A DNA stretch of 64,000 nt from Chionis minor (taxonomy: Eukaryota; Chordata; Aves; Charadriiformes; Chionididae): assembly GCA_013398295.1 (NCBI GenBank), contig VZSF01008943.1, forward strand, positions 9,963 to 73,962. Reading direction: 5' to 3'. Position 1 is the first letter of the stretch. Each line of letters begins with the position of its first letter. The notes under the pieces are model-generated. The model was not told the DNA's origin and searched no databases. It saw nothing but the letters and a program-made list of their open reading frames with translations. The position numbers and the translations under genes are program-made. This document shows, one piece after another, positions 24,884 through 36,800 of the stretch.

Positions 24884-27800
24884 GTAAGTGCATTTTATCT
24901 GATTGTGATAGAGATCTTTTTTCATCATTTTTAATAAGTTTTAATGAAACATTAAGTAGAAGAGCTTATTTGTGTAAGAGCAAGAAGAATAGTGATGTGT
25001 TCCTTTTCTAGTATTTTCCCTATGCTTTTATCCTTAAGCCTTTCTTTTCTTAGGCTTTAATCTATTTTCTAAGTAAGTTACAGGTCTTATAATGCTGTGT
25101 ATCTAACATGTGTGCTTTGTAAGCAAACAATACTACAGCTTTCACTGGGGTAATTTATTTTAATATAATTAAGCAACAAACCTGCTGAATACAGGCACGA
25201 TTGTATCAGTTTTACGTTAGCCACTCTAAAGCTTATATTGGAGTAGCCATATTGCTGTCAGCATACCCCTCTGTAATGAGATATTCTTGTCTCCACGGAG
25301 TTTGCACCTGACCTGCCCTAAATTTTCCAGAACTTTTGGGAGTTAGAAGAGTGACATGCCTTTAATGACAAATTTTTCAACTTCTTTTTTTCATGCTGCT
25401 TTAAACTTCTTCACGTGCCGTACTGTCTTTCACGTAATTTCTAATAAATATTTTACTGCTTGAACTTCTCCAGAACTGTCAGAGAATTGCAGTTGGAGAA
25501 AGCACAGTTAGAAACAGAAAACAAAGAGATGGAGAAGAAGTTGCGGCAACTCCAGTCAAAGATGAGCAGAGAAAAAGAAGAGAGAAGGTAGGTTTCAAAA
25601 AGGGAATCCAATGAGACGCTCCCTCCACACCTCCTCCTGCCCCAGATGGGTTCTCAGCAAAGTTCCATGATAGTGTTCAGTCTCCTCTCTCCCATCTTTC
25701 TTCCCAATGAGAACTTGCTACCCTATGACTTTCTTATTTTTAAACTATGTGATTTTTTTTTTTTTTTTTTTTTTTAAGAAGTAAGCTGACAAATCCTTCC
25801 TCGCAGGAATATTCCTTCAGCGGCAGAGATCCCTTTTCCTCATTTATTCCCTCCTCCCTTTTTTCCCCCCCGTCCGATTGGATTTGTCTCCTTAGTTTTA
25901 AGGCAGGAGGCAGAAAGTGTTTTCTCTTGCGCTATCTCAGTCTTATTTCTGATGTTTCTAAAGAGGATGCTGTTCTTGATATTGCTTTGGTCCTGTTTTG
26001 CGTGCCTCTGTGTAGCTTCTCAGGAAGCCATTTTCCGGATGATGGAAACACGGCTTGGAAAGGGAGTGTAATGTAATGGAGCGACTGCCAGGGTGGCAGT
26101 TTCAGTCGCAGCTCTGTTGCCGGCTCACTCTGGATGTTCGCATGTCCCTGCAACATCTGCTCCCATTTCTTTGCACTTCTGCCTGACGCATTTTGTCCCT
26201 GGAGATCGGAGTGCCTTGAGATACCCCAGTGCTTTAGTCTTGCTAATGCTAAGGGCCTGCTGTTTGCAGCTCTGTGAGCTTTTGCTTGAGCTGTTGAGGC
26301 AGTGTTTTCCAGACAGCGTGTGGCACTTTTTGCCCCTTATTGTGCTCAGGTAATTGTTCTTGTATTGTTTTCGTGACCTTGTACCTGCAAACCCTGATAG
26401 TCTTGTTAATGGGGAGTTCAAGTGACTGGTATCACCGGCATTTGCACCACTGATGGGAAGACCATCCCTCTTCCTACGTGCTTTCTTTACTCTTTATTTT
26501 GTATACATTAGTTTGTTTAGCTTTTTGTTTCCTTTTCTGTAAAACAAAGTAGATCTGTCATCAGAATACTTGCTAAATATTATGCAATAGGGTATTAAGC
26601 TGTGTGCTAAAGCTGAAAATGACTCCCTTAGTCTTAAATTCTTCCCCACTATCTTCCATGTTCATCATAGCAGTCAATTTCTAAACTAACATTCGCTGAA
26701 ATCTTAATTGTAGGTCTGTGTTCCTGCCTTATTAGAAAATGCTGCATTTTAACTGTGCTGGACGAATGCCCTAGAGTAAATTGGGACAGCGAAGACTTAT
26801 CTGAAGTGTACTTCTCTTGCATTTTTATTTTCCTAAAACCAACCTGAGAGAATTGATGGGATTTTCTTACTGTTCAAAACTGAGATCAATTTGATGGTCT
26901 AAAAAGAAGTACTTTCTTGTACATTTGATGTGTTCACTACTATTGAAGTAGATGTGAAGCAGGTTTCAGTGGAAGGGAGGTGTTTGTGTTTTGAGGAATT
27001 GATGATCCTATTAACAAGCATTTTATTTTTGGGATGCTCTATTCTTATTTAAAAACCTGAAGGAAAGCCTTTGTGCTGCTTTTGCTTACAGAGGATGTAA
27101 TTTTTAAGTTCTTTCTTGTTCTTGGTTCATAGGAAATCTAGTGCTTATCATTGGAAATCTGGACGGGCAGGACCAATGACCATCCAAGCCCAAGTTTTGC
27201 CGCAAAGCAATGAAAACAATAACAAGGTAGCAAAGTATCAATATATTTGCATGTAAAGCTGTTTAAAGCAAAACAAGATTTAGAACATTTATGCTACAGA
27301 ATGCGGGAATTTTAAATACTTTAAAAATAAAAGGTTAAGCACCTTCTGGGCAAAATTTCTGATTGCTTATTTTCCTATGCCAAGCTTACATTTCCCTTTG
27401 AGCTGGAGGAATGTCAAGTTCTGTTTGGTGACCTGTTGTTTTTTTAATGGCAATTGATAGCGAATTATCATTGCTTCTGCAGATGTAATATGTAAGTTTC
27501 TAATTTGGCAGTGATGGAAGTCATTGGGAGCCTCTCTTCCAAACACGTAATGTCCGTTATGAATCTGAAATACAAGGCTTCGTGTGAAGTTTTGAGTACC
27601 AGATCTCTATCTTCATAGATAAAAGCTATGAGAAAGGCACACAACATTAAAAAATACTACTGTTAAAGTGTTTTTCTTTAATTCAGTCGCATCTGCATTC
27701 ACAGTAGAACTCCCATATGACTGTGTGGTTCATGCTATTCCTCCCCTGCCACACTTCTGCGTGTCTTACAATCTTTCTTATGATGCTTCTGGATTTCTTG

Positions 27801-30800
27801 CTGTAAGTACAGAAGGAGACTGAGACCCTAACTTGCCCCTTGGCCCACAGTAGCTGGAAAAGTCCTAGGTTCATCCCCTGAGGACTGATGCTAGTTGGCC
27901 AAGTGTGGGTTAAACGGATCTTTGAAGCATTCTGTTAGACAAGGATTGGACTTGGTCCATTCTCTTGGACTGAGACCAAATGCTTCTGAGTGATTTTTTA
28001 AAATGTGGATTAGGTTTATCAATTCACTTTTTGTTCTATGACATCCTTGCTCAGACCTAAAAGGAAGGAAGTAGAACTTTGCTGCTAAGCCATTGAAAAA
28101 TTTGGGGTTTTTTAATATGTGCACACTGGGCTGTTTTCCCCTTATTTCTTTTTGGAAATGACTGGGGCGATTTTGCTGAAACTCTCAAAAAATATTAAGG
28201 ATAAGGCAGATGTATGGGAATGGTAAAAGTTGGTCAAACTTGTAAGTAGCTGAGCACTGGAGCTTCTAGGGAGTGTTATCGCTTCCAACTGTAATAACCT
28301 AGTCTTAATATTTCATTCTCTGATTAAATGCATTTGTCTTTTTAATAGCTTAGGCTCTTGTCCTTGAGGCCTTATACATCATGGAAGCAAGCATTAGGTG
28401 TATCCATCACCAAATAATATTCACAAGTGCTGTTAAAATAGCGATTGTGATAACAGAGCTTATGTTCTTTACTCGTTCCATGAATTAGTATGAAAAATCT
28501 GTAGGGGATCCCCAAATCCAAACGAATTCAACTTAGAGATACTTCCTCATTCATTCCGTTAGCGGACACAGATGTGTCTGGAGAGGCATGCAACTTGGAC
28601 TAAGAGGGACATCAAAAGAGAGTTTTCTCTTATGATTTTTTTTTTTTCCCCTGAAAGCCATGCTGTGCATGCTATGATGAAATGAGAGCTGTTAATTAAG
28701 AGAGATCATTTGAAACTGGCTGAAATAAAGCTTATGTAAGGCTGAGGAGAAAAACAGACAATGACAACTTCAGACTAAGTTGCAGTTGCTATTTGAAGGC
28801 CTTTGAAGCAGCACCAGTTTAACGTGAAAGTCTTCTCAGCCAACACACTCAATTTCAATAGAATTGCCTCGTTGTCTGTGAGCAGAAGAGAATCAGAATG
28901 AAAAGGTTTCCTTTAACCCACCTCTTTCTCTTTCCCCTTCTCCGAGACAAGTAACTCAGAGCTGTTACTACTTCAAAGACTTCAGATTTCAGCGGTGATG
29001 GCTAAGGAGAAGGTGCATGGGGCAGAATTTTCATAAGGGCAAAATTAAATGCTTGTAGATGCATAAGAATAGGATGTGTGGGGGGGAAGTGAGGCTGCAG
29101 CATGGACTGTTTGCAGGGAAAAACTGAGGAGCAAAAATGTTGAAAATTATTAGCTGCTGGGGTGCTAGATCATGGAAGCGTAGTGAGGAGAAGCAGAAGG
29201 AAAACAAACACCTTCTCCCCCCCAGACAACAAACTATAGGTAGATATATGTGCAGCTTATATGTGCAGGAGTTGGTTGACACTTGAGCTTAAGTCACTGT
29301 GGTTATGAAGTTCTGCAGGTCTGTTCTTGTGGAAGACCTTTGCTACGGACCTGGCTGGGCAAACAGGGACAATGTCATTTCAGGAATGGGGAGGGAAATT
29401 AGTCACAGACCTAACAGCTGTCACAAACAACACCTGGAGTTTTCTCTTTAAATACATGCTTAGCTGTTTTCCTAGAAACAGTAACACTTTAATTCTATAG
29501 AAGTTACTTTTTTTTTTTTTTTTTTCATTAGCATCTCCTATATATAAATGTAAATATTCTTCCATGTAGGTCTCTTCAGGAAGAGTGAAGTTGCAACTAC
29601 TCAGAGAACAGATGCAAGGTAAAGACATCTTTGTTAACTAAATAAAAAAACTCTCAGACTTCTGGTAGAGTATCTGTTTCTTGGAGGTTGCTGCAGTTAA
29701 GCAATAAAGAAATCAGAGGCTGGAGTACTGGGTTTGCTGGTGTATTTATTTACTTATTTATTTTAAATTTTTTTTTCAGAGCCAGTGAAAGAACCATTTA
29801 GGCATGAAATGGCAAATGCTGTAGCTCATGAAAAATCTGAATTGAAAGGGATAGCATGTGGACTATGGGAAATGAAGAGTGCGCTGCCAGTAAGTGGTTT
29901 AAAAGTTATGCTGTAGCAACAGAGTATAATCTGTATATATAGTAGCTTTGTAGCAGTATGCAGACATATCTGTATTACAGAGTATAATATGTTGTAAAAT
30001 GAATTACCTCGGGTTTGTCCAGGCTGTAAGCTGTGTGTGGTCTGCGCAGACGAGCTCTCTGACCTGGAATTCCTTTCCATCAGGAAGAGACCTATATATG
30101 GAAAGACACACGTGCATGCCTAAAACACAGCAGCGGGTGTAAATACAAGGCTGGCTTTCTGTACGTTAGCTTTTCTGTACCATGCAGCTCAGTTACCGGA
30201 GTCTGCGGAACTCAACGTACTACCTGCCTCCACCCCTTCCATAAAATGGAATCATTCTGATGGCAGAATTCCTACTTGGAAGTGATAGTCAGTGAGCTTG
30301 TATGAAATTTTAGCCTTTGCTTTTCTGGTGAATTGAAGATTATTATTATTTTCTTTTAATACATTATTTTTTTGCAGTTTGTTCTGCTGGAAAAAATAAG
30401 CCTTTTTTAAGGTGGTCAGCTTGAGGTGCCATATCAACTATTAGATGTGCAGCAACTTAAAAAAAAAAAAAAGAAAAAAATTACTTATTTGGGATTAATT
30501 TGGTTCTGCTTCATTTGAATATCGTACCTTGCTGGAATTGAAATTGAAGTAATAGGGTTTTTTCCCACTGTTTCCCAAAATACACTGGTGATATCCACTG
30601 TAGTTTTAGGATTTCTCTCTGTGGTAACACTTAGTGCACATAAGGTATGATGGTTTTATATGCTGATCTCCCTGAAGGACAAGGAAACAGATTAAATGAT
30701 TCTGTTATCAGAACTGTTACCATTTCTTTAACAGGGAATTTCTTTAAGCTGCTTTTTTATTAATTTGCCCAGCACGTGACTGTGACTGAAGATGGCTGAT

Positions 30801-33800
30801 CTCTTACTTAAAGAACACTACTATATGTTTAAAATAAGGCGTACGGTTTCAGGCAAATAGGGCAAAATTGAATGGTCTGAATATTTTGTAGTTTTAAACA
30901 CTCTGATGATCACCAGGGCATGTTTTTAATTGTGACTGCTCTCTGAGCTGGCGCTTGCTGGGGCTGCGCTGGAGTGGAAATCCACATTAGCAACTATGAG
31001 GTGATTTATGCTTAAAAGAGAGATTTCTGCCTTTTAACAAGCGCAAATAGGAAACTGAGCCTCCAAAACGTGATGTAGCCCCATCCTATTCGATTTTGGA
31101 AGTAACTTTTGCAAACAGAGTAGTGCCAGAGTAGAAATCAACATTAGCAACTATGAGGTGATTGATGTTTAAAAGAGAGATTTTTGCCTTTTGACAAGCA
31201 TAAATAGGAAACCCAGCCTCCAAAACGTGATGTAGCCCCATCCTATTTGATTTTGGAAGTAGCTTGTGCAGATAGAGTAGTGCCATTATTGAATAAGAAA
31301 CTAACATTTTAATTCTAAAAACGTAGCACCTCCCTTAGAAAGATCCGCCCCTCCCCCCGTAATTCATGCCATGATATCTTTGTATTGCTTTTCTGGCAAA
31401 TTAAACCAGTTAGAGCTGCTAACGCTCAAAAGGGGCACATCCCGTATTTATGTGTGCCTTTTTCGTGGGTTTTTTCCTGGGAAAAGGGGCGGGTTTTCCC
31501 GGGGGGGCGCCCGCCGACCCGCCTTGACCCGCTCCCCCCCTCCCCAGCTCGGGGCCGCTGTGCCGGGACCCGCCGCCAGGCGGCGCTGCGCCCCCGCGGG
31601 ACCCTCCGCCGCCGCCGGCTTCTCCCGCTGTTCCTGGCAGAGCCGCTCCTTCGCATCCCAAAATATGCTGCTCAAACCTTTGGAGTAATGGCCGGGCTAG
31701 AAACCGTTGCTTATGTGAGGGATTGAACTGCGATTTGCTTTTTCCTTAAGGTCTTCCCCCCCTTCAGGTGAAGCTGTGCATCCCAGTACTTAATTCCTGA
31801 TCCCAGAAAGGCTTGTGGGTCGTGAATAGCACTTGGAAGATTAGGACAGCACTGGTGGATAACAAGGCATTGTTTTAACACTGCTCGGGTTACAAAAGGA
31901 CTGCTTTCACAGTATCACGTTACTTTCATATTCAGTAGAAAGTTTTTCAGTTTAAAAAAAAAAAAAAGGAGTTTTCATAGAAGCAAATAGCACACTGTTT
32001 TATTGCAATACGTATTCCGGTTGTTACGTGTTAAGGTTGTTCAGCCTGGACAAGAGAAGGCTCCGGGGAGACCTTATAGCAGTCTTCCAGTCCCTAAAGG
32101 GGGCCTAAAGGAAAGCTGGGGAGGGACTCTCTGCCAGGGATTGGAGCGATAGAACAAAGGGTAACGGTTTTAAACTGAAAGAGGGGAGATTTAGATTGGA
32201 TATCAGGAACAAAAATTCACTCTGAGGGTGGTGAGACACTGCCACACATTGCCCAGAGAAGCTGTGGATGCCCCATCCCTGGAAGTGTTCAAGGATGGGG
32301 CTTGGAGCAACCTGTTCTAGTGGGAGGTGTGGAACTAGATGATCTTTAAGGTCCTTTCCAACCCAAACCGTTTGATTCTGTGATATTCAGAAAAAAAAAT
32401 CATGCTGTCTTTTCTTGATGGATTTTAGAGTTATGCACACCTCATGGAAAACGGAGTTAAACTGAACCAGTGGTAGTGCTATGTGAATGGAAATGTGTAA
32501 CAAAGTTCTGGGTCAGGAGATTTTTACACAGGCTCTTTGACATATTGTTATTGGTATGTTTGAGACTTTTATAAAGTGTTGGATGCCCAGCATTTGGGAA
32601 CAAAAATCATAAGTACTAAAAATGGCCAAAGGTGTTTGTTCATTCATCAAAGATAATTATATACCCTTGTGAGTGTATTTAACAGTCTGTGTTACTTGTA
32701 ATTTAAATATAGTTATAAGTAAGCTTGAAACTCTGAATTCCTGCTTAGAATTATGTCTGTTCTGTCATACGCCGCTTTCAGCATTCCTGATTTTTTCGTA
32801 CTTGGATTCCACTCACAAAGGAATAAACTGTGCTGAAAGTAAAGTGTTATACAGTACAGTGGAGACTTAAGTTGTCTGTAGTTTTATTATTCAGCTCAGT
32901 AATATTCAGTTTCTAACATACAACTTTGTCGCATATCGGTTATGAAACAATAAAAATTTTATAATTTTATAATTAGAGTAGTAAAGATTCCTCCTAGAAT
33001 TATTATATCGTACAGATTTCTCATGCATTATATTTGATTGCATTTCATAAATGGGTTGTAATAACTGGGGTTTTTTGCACCAAATTGTACATGCATTTGG
33101 GATTTTATCTTTTGGACACACCCACTGGTTTTATTCATCTAAGGTTATTTAACATTTGATTTTGATAAATGTCATGACTTTTTTTAATACCTTTTCAAAT
33201 ACATATTGTTATCCTTGTTTTCATTTTGTTTCATTCCTGTGTTAATGATAGCTGTTCTATTGCCGGACTTAATGAATCAAAGAGACGCCATGTCAGGAAC
33301 TTCTTATGAAAAAAATGTTTGGAATCCTATGTCATTGTTATGATTACAAAGGATCAAAGTTACATTATCGTGAAACTGCAAGATAACATAAATGTCAAAA
33401 ATGAAGATAGGGTCTTGGTTAAGTTGATTTAACTATTTCAGTTCTACCATAGGAGGTTTTCCTGAAGGCAAACTTTACTTTTTGATAATGTCACTGGATG
33501 TGTCATTCTGTTATCCTGCTAAAATGTATTTGATTATCTCCTTCTTTCTTCCCAGAAATATAATCCTTTTAGTACTGCAGTAAATTGTCAAAGCTATTGG
33601 TCTGATAAATACATCTTTGAAATGATCCTTGCTTACAGTATGTTAGTAGAAAGATTGCATCCTTTGATGGAAAATCTTCAGGTGAGAATTTAAGGCAGTT
33701 ACAAAAGGATACACCATCCTGTGATTAACGAAGAGCCAACTAAAAATCATCTTTTGGGGATGATGTGTTATCCTGCGTTATGCAGTCGACATAAAAGTTT

Positions 33801-36800
33801 TTCCATGAGCAGTTTTGGATGGATATAAAAATACTTCACCACACGCATCCAAATGCAGGCTGTTCAGGATTTTCTTTTTAACAGACGGTAGCAGATGTTT
33901 TAAATCTAAAACTGCAAACTGGGTGGTAACAATAGTAACAGAACAATGATAATAAACCAGATTGAGGTGTTGGGATGTATTGTGGGGATCAAAGGCCAAT
34001 TCATTGGAAGAATACAAGAATTTAAACTGGGAACCATGGAGTGCTGCGATCACTCCATCTGCGTCATCCACCTTAAGTTGTCTTGATTCTATCCCCTACC
34101 CTTTTACTTATCTTCTTCCTTATTCTCTCCAGTCAAACTCTGAAACTAATTAGAAACTTCCTCTGTTAATCAAGGGAGCTAACAAAAGGGTGCAGAGAGA
34201 TGCTAGGCATCAAAGTAGGAGAAAATTAGCGCTGAGTTCAGCTGCTGGGAAGTTTAACATGAGGCTAAATCAAATAAGCTTTGCAAGTATTCTCTAAAAT
34301 CAGTTTTGCAATTCTTGCTTAAGTATTTTGAAGCAAGTGAGCAAAATCTCAATGAAGATGATGTTGTTTATAGAAATAACACAGCAGGGTGAGCCTTTCA
34401 AGTATTGATCTGCTATTACATACCGTGTGCCAGAGTACCAGAAGGAACCATACATAATGCAACTTCGCTTGCTCAGAGAGAGCAGATGCATGAAGCTACA
34501 GCACTAAAATTATCTTCTTCAAGGGAACGTGAGCTCTACTGAATTCTACTGTAATGTTAAGATTATTTTGTTCATGTGGTGAAAAAGAAATCAACATAAT
34601 CTTCAGCTATTTACTTTTGAATATGTGTGCCATAGGAAACAGAATGAGCCAAGAAGGGCTATTGCAGAGAGAAATAATTCCCTTTCTCTTAAAGTATGTG
34701 CTGCTTTGATCTCCATGCGTGTTAGCAATGGGTTGGTGATGCTGGGGGATAAATATTTGCTATCAATTATGGATGATTATGGACTATTACATTTGAGGAA
34801 AAAGGCAAAGCATGCGTGTTCACGCTGTAAACTTTGAACCTTATTCATCCTGCATTGCAGTATAAGAGCCAGAGGAAAGCTGCGAAAGGAAAAAAGTAAT
34901 TGCTGTTTGAAGTGGTTAGTCTCCCTGCATACTCGCTGGCGTGTCACGAGTGCCATTTAATGTGCAACCAGCAACTGCAAAGTCACCGGGTCAATTATAG
35001 CGTAGAGTAGGTGGAAAGGAGGAGATGGAGTGCCTTCTAGTTTTACAATGGCTGCTTGAAATATTTGAGTCTTTCTGATGACACTTTCTGCCTGTACATT
35101 TACTGCTTTTGTGTTTCCGTGGTAAGAATGTGTTCCTTACTTGAGGTTTTTATAGACAAGGGATCTTCCCTTCTGATCTCTGCGTCTAGGGAGGAGGCAT
35201 GGGGAAAGGATGGACTTTTTTTTTTTTTTTTTAATTTTTGCTAGATAATCATTCAAGATTTGATAATCAAAGCCTTCATATTACATTTTCACAGTAATTT
35301 TCATTGTTCTAATGAAGGTCTCAAATCAGTAAAGTTCCAGTGTGACTAGAACTGTTATTCTTCTTTGGTAACTATTTTCAGTCAGACTCATCTAGTTCTT
35401 TGTAGTTTGGACTTTCCTGGACTTTTTTTTTGTGTGCAAATGGGTATTCTGGTTATTTCCTTAAATGAACATTTTCCTCCTGTTGACCTCTACATACGTG
35501 CTTCTGTCTGCTGAAAAGCTTCAGTAAGCAGAACTTCATTAATAACATACATAACTAATAAATTTGTTTAAAAGATATGTGCTGCATTAATGTCTGAGTC
35601 TGTCCTGTGTAGCACCTAGTGGAATATTCAGATTATTGAATTTTTGTTCACACATTTGCACGCTACTGCTTATTGAAACTACTCTGTGTGTATTTCACCA
35701 TCTCTCTTCAATATGCCGTTACCTACCTGCTTTAATATGGAGTTTGGTGGAATATTTGAGTATGTTTGTAATATATTAATGGTTTCATAATGTTTCATTA
35801 ACAGACAGAAGCGGATACACATGTTGGAAAATTAGAAGTTGTTGATCACTTCAACGAGGAAGTAAATCTGAACGAATTGAAAATTAATCATGAGCGGAAG
35901 AATGTAAATAGCAAGGATCAGGTCACACCAGACAAGTTTTCATCTCTGCTAGTGTCACTGGGCAGTGCTGAGGTAGTGTACTGTTTGGGGGAGGGGGGAA
36001 GAATAAATTCTTGTTATTGTTTGTGACATCTTGGGTAGTGTGGCCTTGGGTTTTTCTGCAGTCTGAGGCTACCAGACTTGCACAGCCCATTGGTCCCTCA
36101 ACATAATATCCATCCTGTACGTAGGATGTGGGCTATCCATGGCTACTGCTTTCTGCCTACTAAAAGCAATTTAGTTAAATGTGGTTTTTGTGTCCTTGTA
36201 CAAACTTTTTTGGTTTTCTTATTTTGCTCTGGGTAGAACATTGTAATCTAGTTGCGAGCAAGACCATGTAAAAATTGCGTGATCTTGCTTACCAGGGTAG
36301 CTAGACTAAGCCCAGAAAACAGGGTGCTGCATTTCCATAACTGCTACTAAAAATGCTGTTGCTATTGGGGAGAGGATTACCATCAGGAGTGCTGTATTAA
36401 TTATGTTGTGGAACTGATTTAGGAACTGTCCTCAGAATCAACCTGTACAGGCCTTGACAATCAGGACAAAGGATTATTGCTAAATGGTACATTTAATGAG
36501 GAGGAATCTGCAAAGTCTTTTCAGGAAGCTTTGCTTCGATGGAGAACAGGTAATCATGATCACAGAGAACAACTGAGTGACAGTGAAGTCCTACCAGGTA
36601 TGATTTTTCCTGTTTTAATTGCAGTTTAAAAACATTAGGTGATATTTTGGTGAGTTAGCAGTTTTTTGCTTAGTGAAGGTAGATGTTCTGTTAGAATATT
36701 AAATGTTTCTTCTCAAGTTTTCTCTCTGTGTTCCTTCACAAATTAACAACAATGTTGGAAGTTTTTTTAATAACATGTAGATTGGTGTTTATCCTCATTC

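Noticed and set aside
30016..30045. Cys-rich run [10 protein letters not shown] in ZBBX intron 5, in the same phase as exon 5, considered as the missing B-box core
   Set aside because: In-frame stops lie between it and exon 5 (including TAA at 29,995), no acceptor AG occurs between that stop and the run, and the spacing (CxxCxxCxxC) is not that of the B-box. It could be a relic but cannot be called an exon.
31371..31726. Overlapping ORFs on both strands of the intronic CpG island
   Set aside because: GC-rich DNA has few stop codons; residues are Pro/Arg/Gly/Ala-rich and match no family.
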